Source of the DNA: Anaerococcus octavius
Lineage (GTDB): Bacteria > Bacillota > Clostridia > Tissierellales > Peptoniphilaceae
Direction: 5' to 3'
Assembly (NCBI RefSeq): GCF_900445265.1
Contig: NZ_UFTA01000002.1
Location: 1,488,001 to 1,552,000, forward strand
Length of the DNA: 64,000 bases
The notes under the pieces are model-generated. The model was not told where the DNA came from, made no database searches, and was given only the letters and a program-made list of their open reading frames with translations. The position numbers and the translations under genes were made by a program. Positions 52,818-61,904 of this stretch are shown here, piece after piece (position 1 is the first letter of the stretch; each line of letters opens with the position of its first letter).

Positions 52818-53748
52818 AATTATTTTCTAAAGAAAATTTGCTTGCTTCTTCCTTTGATTTTTTCTTAGCAGCATTTATAAAAATTATAACTACCATTACT
52901 TCTATCCATAAAGTTAGAAAGCTAGCTTCTACTCCAAAAGCTCCTCCTGTTAAATATGAATTCCCTACAAGTTTTGTCTTTATAAGGTTTGTGCTGGTTT
53001 GGGAAAGTCCAGATACGCTTATGCCATATATATTAGCTTGGGAAAAGTTCCAGAATGTATGGGCAGCAGCTGGCATAAATATATCATCTGATATGTAAAA
53101 TAAAAGCGAAAATATTACCCCCATTAAAAAAAGATTTATAAAGGCAAGTAATCCAAATCCAGGATTTCCTATGTGCATAATGGCAAATATAAGACTATTT
53201 GAAATAATTGCAGACTTTACACCATTATATGCTGCAAAATAATTCATAAGTATAGACCTACACATCAATTCTTCGCTAAATCCTTGGAGCATCCATCCAA
53301 TTAAAAATACAAAAAATATTGCAGGTGATACATTTTTATAGTTTAAACTTATTTGAGCTTGGTCATATATTTTTAGCTGCAAAAATACACCAGTCATCAT
53401 GATCAAACCTATAATAGCCCCTTTTATATAGTTTTTTAGCTTATCATTACTTTTTAGACCAAGTGAAGCATTATTTCTATTTAGATATTTTCTTGCAAAT
53501 AAGTAAAATAAAATGCTTGCTAAAATCGTCCCGTAAAGAACACTTAGTATATAAGCATCTGCTGACATATGCCTAGCAATTTCCTCTGGCCCTGGCCTTA
53601 CTCCTTGGAGTACTCCAGGTATTACTATAACTCCTAGCAAAATTTGAGGCAAAGTTACTATAAAAAGTAGAAAAATTGTTACAAGTACTGCGTTCCTATT
53701 TTTTTGAACTTTTTTAGTTTCCCTTATAGATAAATTATCTTCAAACAT
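52816..53748 (-). CDS. CPBP family intramembrane metalloprotease
   Basis: A 310-residue membrane protein with about eight helices. The CPBP motifs are SEELMCRS (Glu159, Glu160), FAIMHIG and HTFWNF. It is the second such protein in the window and is not closely similar to the one at 31918-32643. The function of this subgroup is not known. Terminated by the shared hairpin. Confidence 0.82.
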   Translation of the reverse strand: MFEDNLSIRETKKVQKNRNAVLVTIFLLFIVTLPQILLGVIVIPGVLQGVRPGPEEIARHMSADAYILSVLYGTILASILFYLFARKYLNRNNASLGLKSNDKLKNYIKGAIIGLIMMTGVFLQLKIYDQAQISLNYKNVSPAIFFVFLIGWMLQGFSEELMCRSILMNYFAAYNGVKSAIISNSLIFAIMHIGNPGFGLLAFINLFLMGVIFSLLFYISDDIFMPAAAHTFWNFSQANIYGISVSGLSQTSTNLIKTKLVGNSYLTGGAFGVEASFLTLWIEVMVVIIFINAAKKKSKEEASKFSLENN

Positions 53749-53802
53749 TCTTTTCTCCGTTATATTTAATAATATAATTATAACTAAATTATATTTTTAA
53801 TC

Positions 53803-53828
53803 AAAGAAAAACACGGAAATCTCCGTGT
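53803..53828 (-). terminator. Terminator of the hypothetical 220-residue gene
   Basis: ACACGGA / TCCGTGT stem with a 4-base loop and a minus-strand T tract. Confidence 0.75.
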
Positions 53829-54490
53829 CAATTATCTTTTATTGCATCATTCATAGTATCTGTTGGCTGTGCAGAAGAATCCTTGCTATCCTTATCAAAG
53901 TCATCTGCATATTCCAAAGCCCCACCTAAAATAGCGTTTATAAAATCTCTTGATTCACTTATACTATAGCCGTTTAATTTTCTATTTAAAAATATAGTAG
54001 CTTCTCTAGTATTTCTCTCCTGATTAGGATCTGAAAGAGCTGCCATATAATCAGCGTGGATTTTCTCGTCATCTTCACTATCATCTATTTTTTCATAGAC
54101 ATCTATGTAATTTACATTAGTGATTTTAAGTTTTACTTCCTTACCGTGTGGTCTTTTTTCTTGATTTTCTATTTCTATTTGTAAGTTTTCAAAATTATTG
54201 TCATAAAAATCTTTTTGTTTTTGCCCATCATCTGAGTAAGAAGTCCTCAATACATCAAGGATAATTGGAAGTCGGTCAGTTTTTTCTTCTATATATTCAG
54301 TATCATATGTTTTTATTGCAGTTTCTAGAGAATCTACAGTTCTATTTATATTAGAAACATATATTTGATATATACAAAAAGGTATGCCAATTATAATTAG
54401 AGCCATAATCACATAAGGAAATATGAAAAGGCTACGCTTTTTTGATCTTTTATGATGATTTCTTCTTGCTTTTTTTGCTGTTTTTGCCAT
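53828..54490 (-). CDS. Hypothetical single-pass membrane protein
   Basis: A 220-residue protein with a strongly basic N-terminus (KTAKKARRNHHKRSKKR), one transmembrane helix at ~22-43 and an extracytoplasmic domain (~44-220) rich in Asp/Glu/Lys. The orientation follows the positive-inside rule. A two-helix, beta-containing region (~48-130) recalls bacterial lipoprotein-like DUF4878-type domains, but I cannot support a family. Divergent from the next gene. Confidence 0.6.
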   Translation of the reverse strand: MAKTAKKARRNHHKRSKKRSLFIFPYVIMALIIIGIPFCIYQIYVSNINRTVDSLETAIKTYDTEYIEEKTDRLPIILDVLRTSYSDDGQKQKDFYDNNFENLQIEIENQEKRPHGKEVKLKITNVNYIDVYEKIDDSEDDEKIHADYMAALSDPNQERNTREATIFLNRKLNGYSISESRDFINAILGGALEYADDFDKDSKDSSAQPTDTMNDAIKDN

Positions 54491-54557
54491 AATTTCCTCT
54501 TCAACATTAATTATACCATGTATTATACATTTTTAATAAATATGATAAGATAGAATT

Positions 54558-55421
54558 ATGAAAAGTTTTAAAATTAATTTAATGGATTTAATAGCCTCAA
54601 TACTTTTAGTCTTCTCATTTTTCATACCATTTTTAGCTAACAGTTTGAAAGTAAATGGAGAAGTTTTGCTAATGCTTATCAATTGTTACTTGATAGGCTA
54701 TTTGTCATATTTAATTTCCTTTATGGAAACTAAAAAAGTTTTACTAATGGCTATTCCACTCATTTTATTTAGTGGATTTTTAATATTTTTTATGCGTGAC
54801 TTTAAATTTGTTTTTGAAAAACAAAGATTACATGATTTACTTTATGTAATAACAAATTTATATGATGTGATTTTTGTAGTAATTTGCTTTTTTGTAATAG
54901 AAATTGTCTTATCCCGCATAGTAGGTGGCAAAGCTAGCTTAGGATTTGGAGTAGCAGCTCTTATACTCTACTATGTTATGCAAAATAGTGATATAATTCC
55001 CTTTGACTTTTATTACAAAGATCTATTAGTATATTTTTTCTTTTTTGTAATGGCAGCCAGAATAAAACCTGCAGTAAAATTTAATAATTTTTTATTGTTT
55101 TTAGGTATTTTATTCTTAGCAGGAGAAATTTACCTATATATTTACCTAAACTACTATCCAGGTTTTTATCTTTCTACAATTATCTTAACTTACTTAATAC
55201 TTAAACAAAGCTTGGATGTTGAATGTGTAAATCGACAAAGATACCTATTTTTTGCCTATCTTTACCCATATAAAGTTATATATGTATTATTAAAATCAGC
55301 AATAAATGCAAGTCCTTTCGTAATTACTATCATAGGCGTACTTTCAACATTTATAATAGGAGAATTTTTATACAAGATCAAGGTTAAGTTTTTAGATTAT
55401 CTTTTTATAGGAATTCATTAA
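54558..55421 (+). CDS. Hypothetical polytopic membrane protein
   Basis: A 287-residue protein with roughly eight to nine hydrophobic helices and few charged loops. No recognisable transporter or enzyme motif. No clear ribosome binding site upstream (AAGATAG). Single gene between a divergent hypothetical and a PTS gene. I do not recognise the family. Confidence 0.55.
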   Translation: MKSFKINLMDLIASILLVFSFFIPFLANSLKVNGEVLLMLINCYLIGYLSYLISFMETKKVLLMAIPLILFSGFLIFFMRDFKFVFEKQRLHDLLYVITNLYDVIFVVICFFVIEIVLSRIVGGKASLGFGVAALILYYVMQNSDIIPFDFYYKDLLVYFFFFVMAARIKPAVKFNNFLLFLGILFLAGEIYLYIYLNYYPGFYLSTIILTYLILKQSLDVECVNRQRYLFFAYLYPYKVIYVLLKSAINASPFVITIIGVLSTFIIGEFLYKIKVKFLDYLFIGIH

Positions 55422-55469
55422 AAGCTTAGAAAAACATTTTCATATATTTGAAATTATGATAATATAAAT

Positions 55470-55484
55470 ATGTAAACGATTTTA
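55470..55484 (+). promoter_or_regulatory. Candidate CcpA (cre) site before the GlcNAc/glucose PTS gene
   Basis: ATGTAAACGATTTTA matches the cre consensus WTGNAANCGNWNNCW with one mismatch. It lies just after a probable -10 (TAATAT or TATAAA at 55460-55468) and before AGGAGG. Confidence 0.45.
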
Positions 55485-55526
55485 TTTATCATTTATGGAT
55501 TATTAATTTTTATTAGGAGGTAGTTT

Positions 55527-57083
55527 ATGAAAGAAAAACTACAAAGATTAGGTCAATCCTTAATGCAACCGGTTGCGGTTATGCCTTTGGCTGCCTTGCT
55601 TCTTGGTATAGGATATCTAATTGACCCAGATGGCTGGGGTGCTTCCTCACCTGTTGCAGCATTTTTAATCTCAGCTGGTGGGGCAATCTTGGATAATCTT
55701 GGTATTCTTTTTGCAGTTGGTGTTGCATTTGGTATTGCCAAAGAAAATCACGGAGCTAGTGCTCTTGCTGGTCTTGTGGCATTTTTGACACTTTCAAAAA
55801 TGTTATCCCCAGAAACTGTTGCCCAACTACGCGGTCTAGATTTGGAAGCTTGGCAAGCAAATGATCCTTTCCAATTCTCAGCCTTTAGTAAAATCGGAAA
55901 TGGTAATGTTTTAATCGGTATCTTATCAGGTGTTTTAGGTGGTAAGGCTTATGATAGATTCCACGAAACACGTCTTCCAGATTTCTTAGCATTCTTCTCA
56001 GGTAGAAGACTTGTGCCAATTATGGCATCTCTTTACGCTCTAATTGCTTCACTTATTTTAATGTTCCTATGGCCTATAATTTACTCAGCTCTAGCAACAT
56101 TTGGTGAATTCTTACTAGGTCTTGGAGCGGTAGGTGCAGGTATTTATGGTTTTGCAAATAGACTTTTAATCCCAACAGGTCTTCACCACGCATTAAACCA
56201 AGTATTCTGGTTTGACCTTGTTGGTGTAAATGATATACCAAACTTCTTAAACAACGCTCAAGACACTATTACTGCAACTTATCATCCAGGTATGTATCAA
56301 GCAGGATTTTTCCCAATCATGATGTTTGGTTTGCCAGGTGCAGCCCTTGCTATGGCTCAAAGAACTGATGAAAAAAATAAAAAAACTATCAAGGCTCTAA
56401 TGATAGCAGGTGCATTAGCGTCATTCCTAACAGGAGTTACAGAGCCTCTTGAATTTGCATTTATGTTTGCAGCTCCACAATTATATTTTATCCATGCATT
56501 ACTTACAGGTATTTCAGTATTTGTAGCAGCTAAACTACAAGCCTATGCAGGATTTGGATTCTCAGCAGGACTTATAGACTTTTTCCTATCATCTAAAAAT
56601 CCTATGAGAAATAATATGTGGATTTTAATTATCATGGGTCTAGTATTCTTTGTTTTATACTATTTAATATTTAAAGCATTAATCGACAAATGGGATATAG
56701 CTACTCCTGGTAGAACAGCAAAATCTCAAAAAGCAAATAATGCAAAAGTTATAGAAACAGAAGATAAAGGCAGAGTTTCAACAGCTGATAAAACAGAAGC
56801 TGAGGAAAAAGCAGAACAAAATGCTACAGTAAAAGGTTCATACTCTGATACTACTAGAAAAATATTAGAGGGCTTAGGTGGAGCGGAAAATATAGATACA
56901 ACAAGCTATTGCACAACAAGACTAAGACTTACAGTAAAAGACCCAGCAAAAGTTGATGAAGAAAAAATCAAAGCAGCAGGAGTAGCAGGCCTAATCAAAC
57001 CAGGACCAAAAGCAGTCCAAGTAATAATAGGTCCACAAGTACAAGCAGTACACGATGAATTTGTAAAATTATTAGATAAATAA
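55527..57083 (+). CDS. PTS GlcNAc/glucose-type EIICB
   Basis: A 518-residue permease of the glucose superfamily. IIC (~1-395) has RLGQSLMQPVAVMPLAALLL, GLHHALNQVFWFDL and TGVTEPLEFAFMF; the GLHHALNQVFW form is closest to GlcNAc permeases (NagE). A linker rich in Lys/Ala leads to the IIB domain with Cys462 in SYCTTRLRLT, and the protein ends in QAVHDEFVKLL. No IIA domain is fused, so it must use IIA(Glc) from elsewhere. Link to nagB (about 22 kb away) is only functional. AGGAGG precedes the ATG. Confidence 0.88.
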   Translation: MKEKLQRLGQSLMQPVAVMPLAALLLGIGYLIDPDGWGASSPVAAFLISAGGAILDNLGILFAVGVAFGIAKENHGASALAGLVAFLTLSKMLSPETVAQLRGLDLEAWQANDPFQFSAFSKIGNGNVLIGILSGVLGGKAYDRFHETRLPDFLAFFSGRRLVPIMASLYALIASLILMFLWPIIYSALATFGEFLLGLGAVGAGIYGFANRLLIPTGLHHALNQVFWFDLVGVNDIPNFLNNAQDTITATYHPGMYQAGFFPIMMFGLPGAALAMAQRTDEKNKKTIKALMIAGALASFLTGVTEPLEFAFMFAAPQLYFIHALLTGISVFVAAKLQAYAGFGFSAGLIDFFLSSKNPMRNNMWILIIMGLVFFVLYYLIFKALIDKWDIATPGRTAKSQKANNAKVIETEDKGRVSTADKTEAEEKAEQNATVKGSYSDTTRKILEGLGGAENIDTTSYCTTRLRLTVKDPAKVDEEKIKAAGVAGLIKPGPKAVQVIIGPQVQAVHDEFVKLLDK

Positions 57084-57100
57084 AATCGAAAATAAACACG

Positions 57101-57132
57101 AAATCAGCAGGCGGTAGCTTGCTGATTTTTTT
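57101..57132 (+). terminator. Terminator of the PTS IICB gene
   Basis: AAATCAGCA / TGCTGATTT stem followed by seven T. Confidence 0.9.
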
Positions 57133-57164
57133 GTGTATTATTATGACATACACTTAACTAAAAG

Positions 57165-57605
57165 GTGAAAGAATATTTCAAAGAACTTGTAATAGCAGGC
57201 AAAATACATGCTGCAGGCACAGATGAACCCGTAATTAATATAGAAATTGCTAAAGAATTTATAAATGCTGGCACAAATATATTACTTATCCCAGCCCCTT
57301 ACACCATCCCACACTTTAATGAAGAAGATTTTAAAAAAATATCGTACTATGTTTGGGATTACAATCAAAATAGAGAAATAGATAAAAAAGTTCTAATAAT
57401 GTCCTCAATAGACACAACCTCCGATAAAGATACAATTCATCAAATAGCGCTAGCAGCAAAGGCAAACTGCACTCTCCTCCAACACATAGGAGATGCAATT
57501 AACGACATATCACTACCAGAAAATATTTACACAATGGGAGTTGCTATAAGAGGAGTAAAGTGGCAAACACATCAAATGAGTTCTTCTATTATTAGGAATG
57601 AGTAA
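57165..57605 (+). pseudogene. C-terminal remnant of a PTS-associated TIM-barrel protein (DUF7916-like)
   Basis: A 146-residue frame beginning with a GTG that lacks a ribosome binding site; an in-frame stop lies two codons before it. The sequence (IAGKIHAAGTDEPV, PAPYTIPHFNEEDFK, MSSIDTTSDKDTI, LLQHIGDA, MGVAIRGVKW) resembles the C-terminal half of a ~300-residue family often encoded next to GlcNAc-type PTS permeases (remembered as DUF7916). The N-terminal ~150-170 residues are absent and replaced by the terminator of the PTS gene, so it is most likely a decayed gene. Confidence 0.65.
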
Positions 57606-57668
57606 AGTTTATTTTATTGTGCTCTTATCCATCTACTACTTATATATAGAAAAAATCAAGTTTTTTCC

Positions 57669-57705
57669 AAAAAAAGACAGCAGCTTATAGCTACTGTCTT
57701 TTTTT
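57669..57705 (-). terminator. Terminator of the MATE gene
   Basis: AAAAAAAGACAG-AGC / GCT-CTGTCTTTTTTT stem with T tracts, just before the MATE stop. Confidence 0.9.
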
Positions 57706-57709
57706 ATTC

Positions 57710-59071
57710 TTATAGGACATCTATTTTTGTTCTTATTTCCTTTCTTAGTATAAACATACATAAAACAGAGTTTGTAAATTCAGCAATGAAAAATGCCCAC
57801 CATGCTACATTAAGATTTCCCGTTCTTGATAATAGGTAAAATATTGGGATAAGGATTATAAATTGTCTTAAAAATGATTGTAGTATTGCTATTTGCCAAT
57901 CTCCTAAGGATTGGAAAACTCCTCCTACTGCAACTATAGCTGGAACTGCTACAAGATATGATAGAGAAACTATCCTCATCATTGGCACTCCGATTTCTAT
58001 CATATTGTCTGTTGCATTAAACATTCCTAGTAGCTGTTGCGGGAATATCCACATTATTAATACTGCTATAGCCATTAGAACAAAGGAACTTTTTATAGAT
58101 AGGGCTATGGATTCTTTTATCCTATCTTTTTTCCTTGCGCCATAGTTATATGAAACTATAGTTGTTAGTGCATTTGAGATACCAAATACTGGTAAAAATG
58201 CAAATGATTGGAATTTAAACATTACTCCGTAGGCTGCTATTGAACTAGATCCAAAGCTTTTAAGAATAGTGTTTAGGGCAAATACTACTAAAGATCCTAT
58301 AGTATTCATTACTATAGTTGGAAGTCCTATCCAAAATATTTGCTTTACTATATCTCCATGGAATTTGAATTTTTTTGATGTAAACTTTATGTCATGGTTT
58401 TTAGTTTTGTTGAAATAAAAACCTACTAGAGCTCCAAATACTTGTCCTATTACAGTTGCTATGGCTGCTCCCTTTACTTCTAATCTTGGAAAACCAAATA
58501 ATCCAAATATTAGTATAGGATCAAGTATTATATTTAATATAGCCCCTGACATTTGAGTAATCATTGTAAATTTAGTAAGAGAAGTAGCTTGTAAAAGTTT
58601 CTCAGCAAGAGTTTGAAAAAATATTCCTATACTAAAAATTGTTACTATGTATAGGTATTCTTTGGTATATTGGCTCACCACTGCATTTTGTCCTTGGTGG
58701 TTTACATAACCTTTAGTAAACAATAATCCAATAATTGCAAATACTAAATATGTAATTCCAGAAATTGCTACACCGTGGAGGGCAACTGATCCTACCTTTT
58801 CACGGTTATTTTCTCCCAAGAATCTACTTAATAAAGCCGATGCTCCTACTCCTATACCTACTCCAAAGGCAATTAAGATATTTTGTACGGGAAATGCTAG
58901 CGAAACCGCTGTTAGTGCATCTTCTGATACTTGAGCTACGAACATAGAGTCTACTATGTTATAAATAGATTGCACTAGCATAGAAATTACCATTGGTATG
59001 GCCATTTCTAACAAAAGTTTATTTATAGGCATTGTCCCTAACTTATTTTCATTTATTTTTATTTCTTCCAT
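57710..59071 (-). CDS. MATE family efflux transporter
   Basis: A 453-residue multidrug and toxin extrusion protein with 12 hydrophobic helices: PMVISMLVQSIYNIVDSMFV in helix 1, GVGIGVGASALLSRFLGE, and GGVFQSLGDWQIAILQS are diagnostic. Probably a Na+- or H+-coupled exporter of cationic compounds of the NorM/DinF-like group; substrates are unknown. The ATG at 59071 has a weak upstream ribosome site (GGGAG). Confidence 0.92.
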   Translation of the reverse strand: MEEIKINENKLGTMPINKLLLEMAIPMVISMLVQSIYNIVDSMFVAQVSEDALTAVSLAFPVQNILIAFGVGIGVGASALLSRFLGENNREKVGSVALHGVAISGITYLVFAIIGLLFTKGYVNHQGQNAVVSQYTKEYLYIVTIFSIGIFFQTLAEKLLQATSLTKFTMITQMSGAILNIILDPILIFGLFGFPRLEVKGAAIATVIGQVFGALVGFYFNKTKNHDIKFTSKKFKFHGDIVKQIFWIGLPTIVMNTIGSLVVFALNTILKSFGSSSIAAYGVMFKFQSFAFLPVFGISNALTTIVSYNYGARKKDRIKESIALSIKSSFVLMAIAVLIMWIFPQQLLGMFNATDNMIEIGVPMMRIVSLSYLVAVPAIVAVGGVFQSLGDWQIAILQSFLRQFIILIPIFYLLSRTGNLNVAWWAFFIAEFTNSVLCMFILRKEIRTKIDVL

Positions 59072-59163
59072 AAAAACTCCCTAAAAAAATAATTATAAAT
59101 TATATTTAAGCTTATATAATAAACCCGAATGGCTAAATTCTGTCAATAGTGACCTGCTAAAGT

Positions 59164-59197
59164 AAAAAAGCCTAGGAATGTTTTCCTAGACTTTTTT
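59164..59197 (-). terminator. Terminator of thrS
   Basis: AAAAAAG-CTAGGAA / TTCCTAG-CTTTTTT stem with one mismatch, after thrS on the minus strand. Confidence 0.85.
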
Positions 59198-59210
59198 CAT
59201 AAATTTCTTT

Positions 59211-61133
59211 TTAAAAAATAGAATCTACTGACTTATTATCTCTTTCTTCACTTAATTTTTCTATAAAGCTTTCAACTGATACTTCTGGAGTTTCTTCTCC
59301 ATCTCTATTTCTTACTGTTAGTAATTTTGATTCTTCTTCTTTTTCTCCAACTACTAACATATAATTTGCACGCATTAATTGAGCTTGTCTGATTTTATAT
59401 CCAACACCTTCGCTACGTTCATCTATGCTTACTCTAAATCCAGCTTCTTTTATTTCTTTTCTAAGATCTTCTGCTGTATCTAGGAATTTATCAGAAACAG
59501 GAATAATTACTACTTGTTCAGGGTTTAACCATAGTGGGAATCTACCTGCAAAGTGTTCTGTAAGTACACCTATAAATCTTTCTACAGATCCTAATAAAGC
59601 TCTATGAAGCATAACTGGTCTTTGTTTTTCACCATTTTCATCAACATATGTCAAATCAAAGTTTTGTGGTAATTGGAAATCTAATTGGATAGTTCCACAT
59701 TGCCACTCTCTTTTTGCTGCATCTAAAAGGTGGAAATCAATTTTTGGACCATAAAATGCTCCATCACCTGGGTTTAACTCATAATCTATACCGCGTTCTT
59801 CGAGGGCGGCTTTAAGTTGTTCTTCTGCAAAATCCCAATCTGCGAGTTCTCCCATATAGTCATCTGGTCTTGTTGATAATTCTAATGAATATTTAAATCC
59901 AAATGTTGAGTAAAGTAGGTCAGCTAGGTCTATCATTTTGTAAACTTCGTCTTTGATTTGGCTAGGTAAGCAATATACATGTGCATCATCTTGAGTAAAT
60001 GTTCTTACTCTAAATAAGCCGTGAAGTGTACCTGATAGTTCGTGTCTGTGTACTTGACCAAATTCTGCAAGCCTAATTGGTAGGTCTCTATAAGAATGTT
60101 GGTTTGATGCGTATGTTAAAACTGATCCTGGGCAGTTCATTGGTTTTATAGCATAATCTTCCTCATCTATTTTTGTAAAATACATATTTTCTTTGTAGTG
60201 GTCCCAGTGACCTGATCTATGCCATAATTCTTCATTCATGATAAGTGGAGTTTTTATTTCTCCGTATCCACGTTCATCTAAAACACCTCTCCACCAATCA
60301 AGAAGTTCGTTCATAAGAATCATTCCATTTGGATGGAAGAATGGAAATCCTGGTCCTTCTTCATGGAAACTAAATAAATCCATTTCACGTCCAATCTTTC
60401 TATGATCACGACGTTCGATTTCTTTTTGTAATTCTTCCCATTCTTCTAATTGTTTTGCTTTTTCAAAAGAAATTCCATAGATTCTTTGAAGCATTTGTCT
60501 ATCAGAGTCACCTCTCCAGTAGGCACCTGCTATAGTTTTTAGTTTTACTGCCTTGATTTTTTTTGTAGATTCTAAGTGCGGACCACGGCATAGGTCAACA
60601 AAGACATCTCCCATTTTATAAAGAGTGATTAACTCATCTTCTGGTAGGTCATTGATTAGTTCGATTTTGTAATCTTGACCCATTTCTTCAAACATTTTTA
60701 AAGCTTCTGTGCGGGAAATTTCGATTCTTTCCATTTTGTGGTCAGCTTTAGCTATTTCTAGCATTTTTTTCTCAATTTTTTCAAAGTCTTCTGGAACAAA
60801 TCTGTGGTCTAGTTCCATATCATAATAAAAACCATCAGCTATTGCAGGTCCTATGGCAAATTTTGTATCTGGCCATAAAGCCTCTATCGCTGCAGCCATT
60901 ACGTGGCTTGATGTATGCCAGAATATTTCTTTTCCTTCTGGATCATCAAATTTTACTACTCTAAAGTCACTATCTTCATTGATTGGTTCCATATAGCCAC
61001 GTGTTACACCATTTACAACTGCACCAAGGGCTTGTCTATATAGTCCTTCAGATATATCTTTTGTAACTTGGCCAACACTTACTCCAGCTTCATATTCTTT
61101 TACCGAATTATCTGGTAATGTAATTTTTATCAT
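59211..61133 (-). CDS. thrS: Threonine--tRNA ligase
   Basis: A 640-residue class II synthetase. N-terminal TGS domain (~1-60), editing domain (~62-220, with HTSSHVMAAAIEAL), catalytic core (~245-530; motif 2 with FGQVHRHE and RTFTQDDAHVYC, zinc Cys in MNCPGS) and anticodon-binding domain to the end. It is controlled by the T-box leader directly upstream. AGGAGAG precedes the ATG. Confidence 0.97.
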   Translation of the reverse strand: MIKITLPDNSVKEYEAGVSVGQVTKDISEGLYRQALGAVVNGVTRGYMEPINEDSDFRVVKFDDPEGKEIFWHTSSHVMAAAIEALWPDTKFAIGPAIADGFYYDMELDHRFVPEDFEKIEKKMLEIAKADHKMERIEISRTEALKMFEEMGQDYKIELINDLPEDELITLYKMGDVFVDLCRGPHLESTKKIKAVKLKTIAGAYWRGDSDRQMLQRIYGISFEKAKQLEEWEELQKEIERRDHRKIGREMDLFSFHEEGPGFPFFHPNGMILMNELLDWWRGVLDERGYGEIKTPLIMNEELWHRSGHWDHYKENMYFTKIDEEDYAIKPMNCPGSVLTYASNQHSYRDLPIRLAEFGQVHRHELSGTLHGLFRVRTFTQDDAHVYCLPSQIKDEVYKMIDLADLLYSTFGFKYSLELSTRPDDYMGELADWDFAEEQLKAALEERGIDYELNPGDGAFYGPKIDFHLLDAAKREWQCGTIQLDFQLPQNFDLTYVDENGEKQRPVMLHRALLGSVERFIGVLTEHFAGRFPLWLNPEQVVIIPVSDKFLDTAEDLRKEIKEAGFRVSIDERSEGVGYKIRQAQLMRANYMLVVGEKEEESKLLTVRNRDGEETPEVSVESFIEKLSEERDNKSVDSIF

Positions 61134-61154
61134 AATCTCTCCTTTTTATTCCAC

Positions 61155-61400
61155 AAAAAAACCGCCCTTATCGTTACCGATAAAAGGACGGGTTATATCC
61201 GTGGTTCCACCTAAAATTTGTGCTCATTAAAGTCTTAACGCGACTGACGTTTTAATTTCTTAAAAAACTCAAGGGTGGTTTTCATAAATTACTAGACTAA
61301 GACTTCTCAGCTACCATCTTTCTCTGTAAGTATTTGTAATTACTACTATCCCTATCTTAGTTAATATTCTATAAATAGTTTACCCTAAAAATAAGAGTTT
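61155..61400 (-). promoter_or_regulatory. T-box riboswitch of thrS
   Basis: On the minus strand the leader contains the T-box sequence AGGTGGAACCACGG (61199-61212) and a terminator hairpin CCGTCCTTTTATCG / CGATAAGGGCGG followed by seven T (61155-61192). The base of Stem I pairs AAACTC (61395-61400) with GAGTTT; an AGAGA run sits in the distal part. In the part before the closing helix, ACC (61277-61279), a threonine codon, is the likely specifier. Uncharged tRNA-Thr would pair with it and allow readthrough into thrS. Confidence 0.9.
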
Positions 61401-61571
61401 GCAAATTCCTTATTGATATGGTCCAATTAAATTTCTTTATTTTAAATCATAATCGGCAAATATTTACAAGAAAGCTAATCTATAATAAAAGAACTTTCAA
61501 CTTTTAAATCATACTATTCTACATTAGCTCATAAAAATCTTAACTACTTGACTCTATTTTATATTTTTTAA
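61401..61571. other. Intergenic region upstream of thrS leader
   Basis: AT-rich 171 bases that should hold the thrS promoter. I find only weak -35/-10 candidates (TTGTAA and TTAAAA, spaced 17-18) and no gene. Confidence 0.4.
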
Positions 61572-61904
61572 AATTTTAAAATATTTTTTTAATTTTACGA
61601 GTAAAATACAATTTTTGGGAAATATATATTATTGGATTTTTTTCTAATTCATCTATTTTTTTCAAGTTCTTTTACTTTTTGATTAGCTTCTTTTTTTGAA
61701 GTATTAGCCTTATCTAGTACAGATTCTGACTCTTCTACTTCTTCTTGTTATTTTTTCCACTTGTTCACTTACTTTTATTAATTCTTTATTTTTATTATTT
61801 ACTTCTTTATCAGTTACTGCTGAGTTTTTATCATTAACTGATGCAAATTAATTTGCCATTGTACTTAGAGCATTTAAGCCCATAGCTAGTAAAAGCATTG
61901 CTAC
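61572..61904 (-). pseudogene. Decayed gene for a small secreted coiled-coil protein
   Basis: Reading the minus strand after the AraC stop gives a signal-peptide-like hydrophobic run (VAMLLLAMGLNALSTMAN), a TAA stop, then SVNDKNSAVTDKEVNNKNKEL and a Glu/Lys coiled coil. Near 61742 the frame must shift by one base to continue as EEVEESESVLDKANTSKK, and again near 61660 for IDELEKNP. With one nonsense codon and two frameshifts it is a dead gene. The beginning is lost or merged with the AraC C-terminus. Confidence 0.6.
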
